Shown: one piece after another, positions 1 to 8,111 of the stretch
Layout of the letters: each line of letters opens with the position of its first letter
Position numbering within the stretch: the stretch's first letter is position 1
Assembly (NCBI GenBank): GCA_964510955.1
Contig: CAZEDW010000058.1
Location: forward strand, 1 to 19,254
DNA: 19,254 nt
Source of the DNA: JAFLCM01 sp964510955
Lineage (GTDB): Bacteria; Planctomycetota; Phycisphaerae; Phycisphaerales; UBA1924
Reading direction: 5' to 3'
Position numbers and translations under genes: made by a program
The notes under the pieces: generated by a model
What the model was told of the DNA's origin: nothing
Databases searched by the model: none
The model's input: only the letters and a program-made list of their open reading frames with translations

Positions 1-114
1 GGGCATCGCGTTCCGCTCGGCGCCGACGCACACCGGCGCCGCGGCGAGCGCGGGCTGTGCGCAGAGCACGCCCAGCGCGAGGCACGCCGGAGCTGTCACC
101 CGATCACGCACCAC
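1..114 (-). CDS. N-terminus of an exported protein, cut by the window edge
   Basis: An open frame reads leftward off the window edge. It begins at one of three in-frame GTG codons (114, 111 or 99). The 114 start gives an Arg-containing N-region followed by the hydrophobic stretch CLALGVLCAQPALAAA, which looks like a Sec signal peptide with a likely cleavage after an ALA-type motif. The 99 start would lack the positive charge, so 114 is preferred. No clear Shine-Dalgarno is visible. The start overlaps or abuts the stop of the BNR protein gene (stop at 104-106), which suggests translational coupling. Too little of the mature protein is present to name a function. Confidence 0.45.
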   Translation of the reverse strand, partial: MVRDRVTAPACLALGVLCAQPALAAAPVCVGAERNAMP

Positions 115-1813
115 ACCCGAAGTTCCCCAGCAGGATGGTCAGATCGGCGGTGTTGACGGAGGTGTCGGTGTTCAGGTTGGCCGGGTCGCACAGCGGCACC
201 GTTTGCCCGAACTTGCCGAGCAGGTTGGTGAGGTCTGCGGTATTGGTGCGTCCGTCGCCGTTGGTGTCGCCGGGGCAGGCGGTTTCGCACGCGTCGAGCA
301 CGCCGTTGCTGTTGCAGTCCTTGGCCTGGCCGAGGGAGACCTCGGTCGCGTCGCCGACGCCGTTGTTGTTGCAGTCGAACTCGCCGATGCGGACGTAGTA
401 GACGTCCTGCTCGCCGTTGACGGTGGTGGAGATGATGGCGCTGGCGCCGACGTTGTCGGAGTTGATGTCGTAGTAATCGCCGATCTTGTTCTGCTGCGGC
501 CATCCGATCAGCGGGTTCCACTGGATGGTGAGGGCCTGGCTGGGGGCCCACGTTGCCCCGTGGTCGGCGGAGAAGGTGTAGTAGGTCTTGCTCAGGGTGC
601 CGCCGGGGCCGGCGTCGCGGGTGTCGTTGTAGATGACGTCCAGCCGCCCGTTGGGCGCGATGCCCATGGTGCCGAACCACTGCGAGGCGTTCGAGTTGAC
701 GGGGTCATCGCTGACACGGACGTAGGGCGACCAGGTGGCGCCGCCGTCGGTGCTGCGGGTGAAGCGGAGCTCCAGCGGGTCGGCGCCGCTGTTGGGCACC
801 ACCGAGGCGAGCACGTAGACCCAGCCGCTCGACGGGCCGGGTGTGCGGTCGGCGATGCACCACACCTGCCCGGCGAGGCCACCAGGGTTGACGGCGGCGG
901 AGGTGCTCAGGTCGCCGTCCAGCGGCGGCGGCGTGCGGGCCGCGAACGTCGGCGGCGTGACGGCGCCGTTGCTGGCATCGAGCGACCGCACGATCGCCAG
1001 CCCCGGGGCGCTGGAGTTGGTTCCCGCGGTGTACACCTCGCCGGCGGGCCCGATGGTGGGCGTGCCGAAGATCGGCGGCCCGCCCGGCAGCGTGATGGGA
1101 GTCTGGAAACTCAAGCCGCCGTTGATCGAGCGCGAGTAGACGGCGGGGGAAAACGGGTTGCCCGCGGTGTTCCAATCGCTGTGGTGGAAGCCGTTGCTGG
1201 CGCCGCCGGAGCGATCGATGGTGAACCACTGCTTGTCGCCGCCGGTGATGGATTGAGGCCCGGCCCAGGTGGCGCCTCCGTCGGTGGAGGTGAACATGCC
1301 GGCGAGGTAGTTCGAGCCCGAGACGTTGAGGCTGTAGTAGAAGAACTTCCCGGCCGAGTCCGAGCGGAGCACCGGGTCGGACCGGAAGTTGCCCGCGTGG
1401 AGCGGTCCGACCTTGGTCCAGGTGCGCCCGTTATCGCGCGAGTAAGCGCAGCCCGCCTGGCGGAAGCTCGACGCGATGGTGTCGAACTGGCGCCACCCCA
1501 CCGCGATGCGGCGCGGGTCGTTGGGGTCGACGCAGAGCGACGGCTCGTTGGCGGCGTCGCCCACGATGTTCAGCCCGGTCGGCGTGGTATTCACCTGCTT
1601 GATGAACACCGGCACCGCCCGCTCGGGCGAGCGCGCATCCACGGGCACGCTGGTGCGCTGGTCCGCCGGCGGCGCGATGTACGGCATGTCCGGGCGCTCG
1701 GGCGGGCGCGAGGCGGCCACCTGCGGGCCGGCGACCGCGGCCCCGGCAACGGAGAGCACGATCAGGGCGACCGGTGCGGGTGCGAGGGAGACACGCTGGG
1801 TGGTGCTGCGCAT
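104..1813 (-). CDS. Secreted BNR/Asp-box (sialidase-fold-like) protein with dockerin-like C-terminus
   Basis: The ATG at 1813 is chosen because AAGGAG lies 8 bases upstream and a signal peptide follows directly (hydrophobic segment near residues 13-28, ending AGAAVAGPQ). The protein has 569 residues. Asp-box motifs of the S-x-D-x-G-x-T-W type are seen near residues 125-132 (SRDNGRTW), 176-183 (STDGGATW), 354-361 (STDGGATW) and 415-422 (SADHGATW), with a degenerate one near 227-236. These are typical of six-bladed beta-propellers. Residues about 481-510 carry two thrombospondin type 3-like Asn/Asp-rich motifs (DCNNNGVGD, DCNSNGVLD). Residues 514-569 hold two dockerin-like repeats ending FGCGA. 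Asp-boxes are structural, so sialidase activity is not implied; no sialidase Arg triad was identified. The protein is probably extracellular or surface-attached and calcium-binding. Confidence 0.85.
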   Translation of the reverse strand: MRSTTQRVSLAPAPVALIVLSVAGAAVAGPQVAASRPPERPDMPYIAPPADQRTSVPVDARSPERAVPVFIKQVNTTPTGLNIVGDAANEPSLCVDPNDPRRIAVGWRQFDTIASSFRQAGCAYSRDNGRTWTKVGPLHAGNFRSDPVLRSDSAGKFFYYSLNVSGSNYLAGMFTSTDGGATWAGPQSITGGDKQWFTIDRSGGASNGFHHSDWNTAGNPFSPAVYSRSINGGLSFQTPITLPGGPPIFGTPTIGPAGEVYTAGTNSSAPGLAIVRSLDASNGAVTPPTFAARTPPPLDGDLSTSAAVNPGGLAGQVWCIADRTPGPSSGWVYVLASVVPNSGADPLELRFTRSTDGGATWSPYVRVSDDPVNSNASQWFGTMGIAPNGRLDVIYNDTRDAGPGGTLSKTYYTFSADHGATWAPSQALTIQWNPLIGWPQQNKIGDYYDINSDNVGASAIISTTVNGEQDVYYVRIGEFDCNNNGVGDATEVSLGQAKDCNSNGVLDACETACPGDTNGDGRTNTADLTNLLGKFGQTVPLCDPANLNTDTSVNTADLTILLGNFGCGA

Positions 1814-1939
1814 GGGGAAGCTCCTTGGGCCGCCCGGAGAACGGAAACGCCGCACCGTCAAAGATACCGCCCTCCGCACGCCGGCGGCGAACAAACTTGC
1901 AACGTCCCAAAAAACGGGTGGCAGCCGGGCCCGGATGGC

Positions 1940-3406
1940 TCAAGGCGCGCAGCCGAATCCGGCCAGCAGCGCCGTCAGGTCGGCGGTGTTCACCACCCCG
2001 TCGGCGTTGAGGTCGGCGCAGCAGCCGGGGGTCACCGATGTTCCGAAGCCCACCAGGAGCATGGTCAGGTCCTGGGTGTTGGTAGAACCGTCGTGGTTGA
2101 GGTCGCCGGGGCACGGCGGCGAAGCGGGGGTCACCCCGGTCAGGGTGAACGCTGTCTGCACCTTGAATGCCGAGCATGTCACCGAGCCGGGTGTCGGCGC
2201 GGGCGGGGCGTCGCAATCGAAACGGAAGTTGTAGGTGGTCGCCCATCGCAGCGCGTTGGCGTTGGGGCTGGTGGCGAAGTCTGCGCCCAGGGCCCAGGCG
2301 GCCGCCGCGGCGCCGCGCGTCACGCCCCAGTCCTCGCCGGTGAACACCTCATCGGAGTGGTACGCCACGTCGTGGAAGCCGGCGTTCGTGACAGCCGCTC
2401 GCTGCACGATGGGCACCGCGAGCGACGACACCGCGGCATCAAAGTTCTGGTTGAAGAGTGCGTACTCGTATCGCCACAACCCCGGACCGATCTGGTACGC
2501 GCGGGAGGCCAGGCCGACCCGCCCGTCGGCGGAACCCAGGGGCGACACCCACGAGACCCGCACCTGTGGGTCGAGCCGCTTCCACGCGAGGATCGCCGGC
2601 TCCATCGCCCGGGTTGGCCCGCTGAGCGTGAGCGTTGATCCCGACAGCGACGCGAGCCGGTGCGAGTAGTTGTTGAAGCGGTTCGCCTCAGGCTCGCCGG
2701 GCGCAACGCCGACGATTTCCATCACGTACTGATCCCCGGGGACCAGTTCGGCGTTGCTGACCTGCAGCCGCTTGTAGATCGCGTCGCCGGTCTGTCCGTA
2801 GCTCAGCACCGGCGGGAAGGGGTACGTTGCGCCGCTGAGCCAGGGATTGACCTCGGACCGAGCCCCGAGATTGGCCTGCGCCGCGTTGAGCGCGGCCCCG
2901 TAGATGTCCGTCCGGAACGGGCCGAGGCCGTCGCAGTCGGGCTGGGTGACCGGGAGTTGCTCCGGGTTGACGAGCAGCGAGCAGCGGGCGAAGTCGTCGG
3001 CGCAGAAGCCGTGTTTCAACCAGTTCAACCCGACCTGCTCGAAACGCCCCGCGCCGTTCACCACGCTGTAACGGTAAAGCTGGGCCCCGAACAGCGGGTG
3101 GAGCGCCTGCCACTGGAACCAGGTGAGGGGCGAGTCGCCGATATTGCACGATACGGTCTGCACGCTGAACGCGGTGACGCCGCCGACGGTGCCGTAGGTG
3201 GTCACGCCGGCGCCGTTCACATCACCGTCGTCGATGGCAATGCCGCCGGTGCCGATGCCGGACATCACCAGGTCAGGCCCGATCGAAGGCGGCGGCACGG
3301 GGTCCGGCGGGCTGGCCACCGCCGCGCTGGTGCTGAATGCGACCACAGCCGCGAGGGTGCGCACGGCACCCGGCCGACCCTTAATGTTCACGATCGTTGC
3401 TGCCAT
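1940..3406 (-). CDS. Exported protein of unknown function with dockerin-like C-terminus
   Basis: A 488-residue protein starting at ATG 3406. The N-terminus has Lys/Arg residues followed by a hydrophobic Ala/Val stretch (about residues 15-31), consistent with a signal peptide. The central 400 residues contain several Cys and Trp residues and read as a beta-rich extracellular domain that I do not recognise. Residues 432-488 are two dockerin-like repeats (DLNHDGSTNTQDLTMLL and DLNADGVVNTADLTALL), each with a D-x-N-x-D-G calcium-loop pattern, ending FGCAP. The same C-terminal architecture ends the next gene downstream, which starts 126 bases further on the same strand. The shared tail suggests both proteins go to the same place in the cell envelope or outside. 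Confidence 0.8.
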   Translation of the reverse strand: MAATIVNIKGRPGAVRTLAAVVAFSTSAAVASPPDPVPPPSIGPDLVMSGIGTGGIAIDDGDVNGAGVTTYGTVGGVTAFSVQTVSCNIGDSPLTWFQWQALHPLFGAQLYRYSVVNGAGRFEQVGLNWLKHGFCADDFARCSLLVNPEQLPVTQPDCDGLGPFRTDIYGAALNAAQANLGARSEVNPWLSGATYPFPPVLSYGQTGDAIYKRLQVSNAELVPGDQYVMEIVGVAPGEPEANRFNNYSHRLASLSGSTLTLSGPTRAMEPAILAWKRLDPQVRVSWVSPLGSADGRVGLASRAYQIGPGLWRYEYALFNQNFDAAVSSLAVPIVQRAAVTNAGFHDVAYHSDEVFTGEDWGVTRGAAAAAWALGADFATSPNANALRWATTYNFRFDCDAPPAPTPGSVTCSAFKVQTAFTLTGVTPASPPCPGDLNHDGSTNTQDLTMLLVGFGTSVTPGCCADLNADGVVNTADLTALLAGFGCAP

Positions 3407-3585
3407 CTCTCACTCACCGACCTACACGGTCCAAGGCGCTTACCCGGCACTGAAGCGTATCACGGCTCCATGCCCGGACAAGGCCGGCGTCAACTCGATC
3501 GGCCGATAACACGTTTCGCGCGGCGACAAGTAATAGCCTGCACCCGATCCGACGACCGGTTTTCGCGGCGTTGAGCCCGGCGGAT

Positions 3586-4887
3586 TCATGTCCGCATCGG
3601 CGCGTGCATCAGCCTCCAGACGTCAGCCTCGCTGATCCGCTGCGAGGCTCCCACCGGCGCAGCGGCGCGCCCGCGGGCACGCCACGCGGCCCCCCGCACG
3701 TTGTCCATCGGCTCCGGCGGCACCACCGGGGCGTCCGAGCCGAGCCACACCCGGTGCGCGGGGTCCATTCCCGCGGCGGCGTACGCATCGCACAGCGCCC
3801 GCACCGGGAACGCCCGGTCTTCGCGCCCCGGCGTGCTCCGCGCGATGGCCTCGATGTCCGTCAGCAGGTGGCAGGGCTGCATGCTCGCCACGACGCCCAG
3901 CGCGGCGAACCGGGGCACGTCGGCGGGATCCACGAACTGCGCGTGCTCGATCCTGGTGGCGCCGGCTTCCTGCCGGTGCTCCGAGCGCCCAGGCGCCCGC
4001 GATACCTGCTCGGCATCGAGCACCGTGCGGACCGCCGCGTCGCCGATCGCGTGCACCGCGACTCGGCAGCCCGCGGCACGCGCGCGAGCGATGCCGCCGG
4101 CGATTTGCTCCCGGGTCAGCAGTTGCTCGCCGCGGGGCCTGCCGGGCAGCGGGTCGGCGAAGGGCTCGAGCATGAACGCGGTGCGGCTGTTGAGGGTGCC
4201 GTCGGCGAAGAGCTTGAGGCCGCCCAGGGCGACCCGGGCGTCGGCGCGGCCGGAGACGATCTCGCGCACCTCATCAAAATTCTCCGGCGGCGCGTACAGC
4301 TCCACGCGCATCCCCAGATGTCCCTCGCGCTCAAGCTGCACCAGGCACCGCGCCAGGCGAGGGCGGCTGAGCATGTCGTGCACCTCGACGAATCCCCGAT
4401 GCCCCAGGTCGGCGAGTCCGCGCTCGACGAACCCCCGGTACTCCTCGTCGCTCGGCTGGGGCATTACCTTCCACACGGCGTCGCAGGCGTGCTCGAGCAG
4501 CGTGCCCGTCGGTTCGCCGTCGCGCCGCTCGATCACGCCACCGGCGGGGTCGGGCACCGTGGCATCGATGCCGGCGGCCCGCAGCACCGCGGTGCTGGCC
4601 GCGAGCGAGTGGTGATCGAACGATCGGAGCAGCACGGGCCTGCCGCCGGAAGCGTCGTCGAGCTCGCGGGCGTTGGGGAAGCGGCCTTCCTTCAATTCCG
4701 CCGCGCGAAGCCCGACGCCACGCACCCACGCGCGGGCGCGGGGCGTGGCGCCGGCGGCGGCCGCAACGAGCCGCAGCACCTCATCCACCGATCCGCACGC
4801 GCCGAGCTGTAGCATCGACAGGCTCTCGCCGTGCTCGGCGAGGTGCAGGTGGGCGTCGCGGAGATTGGCTGGCGGCGCGCCGTTCAT
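3586..4887 (-). CDS. Amidohydrolase_3 (YtcJ-like) family protein, catalytic barrel only
   Basis: A 433-residue protein with the landmarks of the amidohydrolase superfamily: H-x-H at residues 13 and 15 (DAHLHL), the KLFADGT segment with Lys225, VHAIGDAA with His279, RIEHAQ with His315 and LGSDAP with Asp385. These positions normally bind one or two metal ions and activate water for hydrolysis of amide, ester or related bonds; the substrate cannot be told. Usual members are roughly 530-570 residues and have a small beta-sandwich made from both termini. Here the HxH motif is almost at the N-terminus and the protein stops soon after the last barrel segment, so the sandwich appears absent. The start is fixed by the ATGA overlap with the upstream gene, which implies coupled translation. 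Confidence 0.85.
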   Translation of the reverse strand: MNGAPPANLRDAHLHLAEHGESLSMLQLGACGSVDEVLRLVAAAAGATPRARAWVRGVGLRAAELKEGRFPNARELDDASGGRPVLLRSFDHHSLAASTAVLRAAGIDATVPDPAGGVIERRDGEPTGTLLEHACDAVWKVMPQPSDEEYRGFVERGLADLGHRGFVEVHDMLSRPRLARCLVQLEREGHLGMRVELYAPPENFDEVREIVSGRADARVALGGLKLFADGTLNSRTAFMLEPFADPLPGRPRGEQLLTREQIAGGIARARAAGCRVAVHAIGDAAVRTVLDAEQVSRAPGRSEHRQEAGATRIEHAQFVDPADVPRFAALGVVASMQPCHLLTDIEAIARSTPGREDRAFPVRALCDAYAAAGMDPAHRVWLGSDAPVVPPEPMDNVRGAAWRARGRAAAPVGASQRISEADVWRLMHAPMRT

Positions 4888-5531
4888 CCCGCCGCCCGCG
4901 CGAGCGCCTCGTACGCGGCCCGGGCCGCCTCACCGCCGTCCGCCGGGCGCTCGAACCACACCCGGACCACGCCGAAGGGGGCGCGGACGTACAGCCCGCC
5001 GGGGTCCACCCCCACGCACGTCGGCGACGGCGCCACCACCCCCGCGTGCCGCTGGCACACCTTCGCCAGCAGGGCCTTGTCGGCGTTCACCGCGCGGCAC
5101 AGCGCCGGCTCGCTCTCGACAAGCGGGTTGGGCAGCATCAGCGCCTCGCCGTCGAACACCCATGCGCCATGCTTGCCGCTCTCGACCCACAGCTCGGCCC
5201 AGCGGACATGCTCGGGCTGGACGTGGTACGCCTGCCAGCGGTCGGTGGCCTCAGACTCGGGCGCCTCTTCCGGCGTCACCATGAGCTGCAGCGCTTCGTC
5301 GGACTCCTCGGGCACGAAGAGGGTGTGGTCCGACGCGAGCATGACGGCGGCGGGCACGCACGCGATCAGGCGCCCGGTTCGCCCGTCGGCGACGAACTTG
5401 AGATTGATCTGCGTCTCGCCGAAGTGGAGCACGCCCTCGCGCGAGGAAGCGAGGACGTGACGCGCGTGCTCGAGGGCGTCGGATTCGCTCTGCCCGTCGC
5501 GGGTTGGGTCGTTTACGGGGGGAGCGGTCAC
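4884..5531 (-). CDS. Probable FMN-binding split-barrel / DUF2470 (HugZ-like) protein
   Basis: The GTG at 5531 is preferred; a longer form from GTG 5609 would add an Arg-rich stretch that looks non-coding and would overlap the upstream stop. Neither start has a good Shine-Dalgarno. In the resulting 215 residues, the first half (HARHVLASSREGVLHF onward) resembles a pyridoxamine-5'-phosphate-oxidase-like split barrel. The last 75 residues (NADKALLAKVCQRHAG, then CVGVDPGGLYVRA and GVVRVWFERP) match my recollection of the DUF2470 domain, found C-terminally in heme-utilisation proteins such as HugZ. Heme or flavin binding is an inference from family resemblance, not from conserved ligand residues. 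The stop overlaps the start of the amidohydrolase by four bases. Confidence 0.55.
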   Translation of the reverse strand: MTAPPVNDPTRDGQSESDALEHARHVLASSREGVLHFGETQINLKFVADGRTGRLIACVPAAVMLASDHTLFVPEESDEALQLMVTPEEAPESEATDRWQAYHVQPEHVRWAELWVESGKHGAWVFDGEALMLPNPLVESEPALCRAVNADKALLAKVCQRHAGVVAPSPTCVGVDPGGLYVRAPFGVVRVWFERPADGGEAARAAYEALARAAG

Positions 5532-5593
5532 GCGGGCACTGTAGCGAGCGCCGCGGCGGAACGTTGAGCGGTGAACCGAAGCAAAGTGCGGGA

Positions 5594-6997
5594 TCAAGCG
5601 GCGGAACACAAGCCATTGAGGTCATAACCGCAGTGGATGCAGCAACCTCGGTCGGCTCGGCGGCGGCGGCGGGTGCCGTGTCCGAGTGAGATAGCGCCCC
5701 GTACCAGCCAGTAGGCGGTAGCAATGAGCATCACATCAAGAACCAGTTGTTTCCAAGCGATCCAACCCGAAAGAGACATTCCGGGCCACGCGCCCTTGTT
5801 CAAAGTGATGGTCACGCCGTTCCCATTGTCGAATTCGAGCTCACAATGACCGGGCACTGGTGGTACGCCTTTCGGCGATCCGTGCATAGTCAGCGTCCCG
5901 AGCGTGGCACGGCCGGGCCATCCGAAGTTGATACAGCTTTGAACATGATCTGTCACTTCGCGGCAACCAATGCCGACCTCGAACGGCAAGTCCTCCCGCA
6001 TACGCAATGGGCTTGCCGCCCCACTGCCAGCAACGGAAAACGACCCGCTAAACGCTGCTACAGCTGCGGCGACGAGCGCTTTGCGTTGCTCATTGATCAT
6101 TATTGCGAGTCTCGCTGCCCCGTCCTGCTTGGTGGCCATCGCTCGTAGCGCGTGCAGTGTCACGCCTTCAAGCCTCACGGGCCCGACACCGAAAATCCAG
6201 GAAGAACCTCCGGCGAGCAATGGGTTGGGCACGAGGCACGATGGCGATGGCGTCAGAATGCAGGCGCCAATCACGGCGCAAGTAAACACGACAAGTCGCA
6301 TCGGCGGCCTGGCTCTCCGGCTCGGGAGTCTCCGATGCCGTGACAATACGCCGCAGATGCAAGCAAGGAAGATCGGACATCCGACGTCCCATGCGAGCTG
6401 AGCCCATTGAACGGAAACGACGTATGCGCCGCTGCGAGTGTTCTTCGTCGACCAAGTGAAGCGAAGTTCCGATGCCGAAAGTTCAAAGGCCGGCTGGTAC
6501 CAATGATCGTCCTCGACTCTCAGCCAAGGCTGCGGGAATCCAAGGCACGAGACCAGTAGTGTGAGCCACCCGTCTCGATCCCTACTTCGGCCTTGCTGAA
6601 CTGCCGCAAAAACTTCCGCGGCCGGATCCGTGCCCTGTAGAGTGGACCAGGAATCCTGATTTGCAATGCGGATCAGACACGCCTGTATTCGGTGCAGCGC
6701 TTGCACGTCTCCGAAAGCCGCCTGTTCAAACTCATCAAGCGTGAGATCGCCAAAGTCGAGAATGCAAGGCCTGGCGCTCGGGCCTAGCCGCTGAAGGCCG
6801 CTCACATAGTCCGGCAAATACAACGGCGTCGCCAACTCCGCCACCACCAACATCACCAACACCACCCCCGGCACCCACCGGCGCGGATCGCGCCAGAACC
6901 CGCGTGGCGAAGCGTCCGCCCTCTGCGACGCAGCCCCGCACTCCGGGCACCGCACCCGTTTCGCCGCCGCCGAAGGATGTACCCCTTGTCCGGTCAT
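5594..6997 (-). CDS. Large zinc-ribbon membrane protein, unknown function
   Basis: A 467-residue protein with CPEC at residues 17-20 and a second, incomplete ribbon at the C-terminus (CIHC at 453-456, followed by GYDLNGLCSAA and the stop). Hydrophobic segments near residues 41-59, 203-221, 232-250 and 415-440 suggest four membrane passes. In related planctomycete proteins a CxxCGYDL motif is normally followed by a second CPxC pair; here the frame stops about ten residues too early, and no CPxC continuation was seen in the other frames downstream. Codon use looks less GC-biased than the flanking enzyme genes, which suggests relaxed constraint or foreign origin. The start codon at 6997 lies 88 bases from the divergent kinase start. 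The function is unknown. Confidence 0.7.
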   Translation of the reverse strand: MTGQGVHPSAAAKRVRCPECGAASQRADASPRGFWRDPRRWVPGVVLVMLVVAELATPLYLPDYVSGLQRLGPSARPCILDFGDLTLDEFEQAAFGDVQALHRIQACLIRIANQDSWSTLQGTDPAAEVFAAVQQGRSRDRDGWLTLLVSCLGFPQPWLRVEDDHWYQPAFELSASELRFTWSTKNTRSGAYVVSVQWAQLAWDVGCPIFLACICGVLSRHRRLPSRRARPPMRLVVFTCAVIGACILTPSPSCLVPNPLLAGGSSWIFGVGPVRLEGVTLHALRAMATKQDGAARLAIMINEQRKALVAAAVAAFSGSFSVAGSGAASPLRMREDLPFEVGIGCREVTDHVQSCINFGWPGRATLGTLTMHGSPKGVPPVPGHCELEFDNGNGVTITLNKGAWPGMSLSGWIAWKQLVLDVMLIATAYWLVRGAISLGHGTRRRRRADRGCCIHCGYDLNGLCSAA

Positions 6998-7059
6998 GCC
7001 AAAAGCCTACCGAGTCCACCCAGCCGGTACCATCCCTTCCCACACTTCTCCGATCCAAT

Positions 7060-7085
7060 CCCCCCCACTCCCCCTCCCCACCCCC
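7060..7085 (-). other. G-quadruplex-type motif on the minus strand abutting a start codon
   Basis: The plus strand has C-runs of 7, 5, 4 and 5 separated by ACT, T and A. Read on the minus strand this is G5-N1-G4-N1-G5-N3-G7, which fits the usual four-run quadruplex pattern. It ends at the base before the kinase ATG (7086) and takes the place where a Shine-Dalgarno would be expected; none is present. Folding in the cell is an inference. Confidence 0.55.
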
Positions 7086-8003
7086 ATGCCCCTCATCGTC
7101 ACCGGCACCATCGGCATCGACACCGTCCACACCCCCACCGCCCAGGTCGAGCGCGTGCTGGGGGGCAGCTGCACCTACTTCGCCGCCGCGGCGAGCTTTT
7201 TCACCAAGGTCCGCCTGGTTGCGGTGGTCGGCGACGACTTCCATGATGACTACCACGCGGTCTTGCGCAAGTTCCCCAATATCGACGTGGACGGCCTGGA
7301 AATCCGCAAAGGGGCCAAGACGTTTCGCTGGGGCGGCAAGTACCTGGAGGACATGAACCAGCGCGAGACGCTGTTCACCGATCTGGGGGTGGTGGCGGAG
7401 AAGCCGCCCACGCCGCCCGCCAAGTACGCCGACTCGCGCTTCGTGTTCCTGGCCAACAGCCACCCGTCGGTGCAGCGGCAACTGCTCGACAGCTTCCCGC
7501 AGCGCGTGATCGCGGTGGCGGACACGATGAACCTGTGGATCGACATCGCCAGGCCCGAGCTTCTCGACCTGCTGAAGCGCATCGACGGGCTGGTGCTGAA
7601 CGATGAAGAGGCCCGGATGCTCACCGGCCAGCGCAACCCCTTCACCGCGGGCAAGAAGATCCTGACCATGGGGCCCACGTTCGTGGTGATCAAGAAGGGC
7701 GAGCACGGGTGCGTGCTGGTGCACAAGGACGGCCTGGCCGCCCTGCCCGCCTACCCCTGCGAGAAAGTGGTCGATCCCACCGGTGCCGGCGACAGCTTCG
7801 CCGGCGGCATGATGGGGCACCTCGCCGCGAGCCACACGCGCGACGGGCGGATCGACATGCCCGCCGTGCAGCAGGCCCTGGCGCACGGCACGATCATCGC
7901 CAGCTTTGCGATCGAGAGCTTCTCGCTGGACCGTCTCGCCTCGCTGAAGCGCGAGGAAGTGGCCAAGCGGTACACCGAGTTCCAGGCGTTCGCGAAGGTG
8001 TAG
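7086..8003 (+). CDS. PfkB-family carbohydrate kinase
   Basis: The ATG at 7086 (305 residues) starts MPLIVTGTIGID, matching the first beta strand of the ribokinase fold. An upstream in-frame ATG at 6996 would add 30 residues rich in Pro and Ser that do not fit the fold. Family motifs are the N-terminal glycine signature GGSCTYFA (residues 26-33), NDEEARMLTG in the middle, and DPTGAGDSFAGG (230-241) with the probable catalytic base Asp236 and the anion hole. The enzyme should transfer the ATP gamma-phosphate to a hydroxyl of a sugar or nucleoside in the cytoplasm; the substrate is not determinable here. There is no Shine-Dalgarno, only a C-rich tract. A hairpin of the 28-base repeat family lies 50 bases after the stop. 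Confidence 0.9.
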   Translation: MPLIVTGTIGIDTVHTPTAQVERVLGGSCTYFAAAASFFTKVRLVAVVGDDFHDDYHAVLRKFPNIDVDGLEIRKGAKTFRWGGKYLEDMNQRETLFTDLGVVAEKPPTPPAKYADSRFVFLANSHPSVQRQLLDSFPQRVIAVADTMNLWIDIARPELLDLLKRIDGLVLNDEEARMLTGQRNPFTAGKKILTMGPTFVVIKKGEHGCVLVHKDGLAALPAYPCEKVVDPTGAGDSFAGGMMGHLAASHTRDGRIDMPAVQQALAHGTIIASFAIESFSLDRLASLKREEVAKRYTEFQAFAKV

Positions 8004-8051
8004 TGCCTCCAACTTGTTGTCCGTGACAAGTCGGTGCCCTTGGTCGAATCC

Positions 8052-8079
8052 CGCCGAAGTCGCAGAGCCGACTTCGGTG
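8052..8079 (+). repeat. 28-base palindromic repeat (family 1) between convergent genes
   Basis: CCGAAGTCG (8054-8062) pairs with CGACTTCGG (8069-8077) around CAGAGC, and the outer bases extend the stem to 28 positions ending GTG, followed by GCAC. The core and loop are the same as in the copies at 17745, 18611 and 19013, but the outer stem differs with matching changes on both arms. It lies between the stops of the kinase (8003) and the TSCPD gene (8112), so it may also stop or protect both transcripts. There is no T-run. Confidence 0.8.
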
Positions 8080-8111
8080 GCACAGGCACGGGAGCCGCTA
8101 CTTTGGGAGGC

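Noticed and set aside
104..1813. Calling the Asp-box protein a sialidase
   Set aside because: Asp-boxes occur in many beta-propeller proteins and the catalytic Arg triad and Tyr/Glu pair of sialidases could not be identified.
203..2638. Long plus-strand open frame opposite the dockerin-tailed genes
   Set aside because: Low-complexity Val/Gly/Ala/Arg translation antisense to two well-supported genes. GC-rich codon bias creates such frames; there is no ribosome binding site or domain.
3407..3585. Promoter candidate containing TTGACG upstream of the 488-residue exported protein
   Set aside because: No acceptable -10 element lies 16-18 bases downstream.
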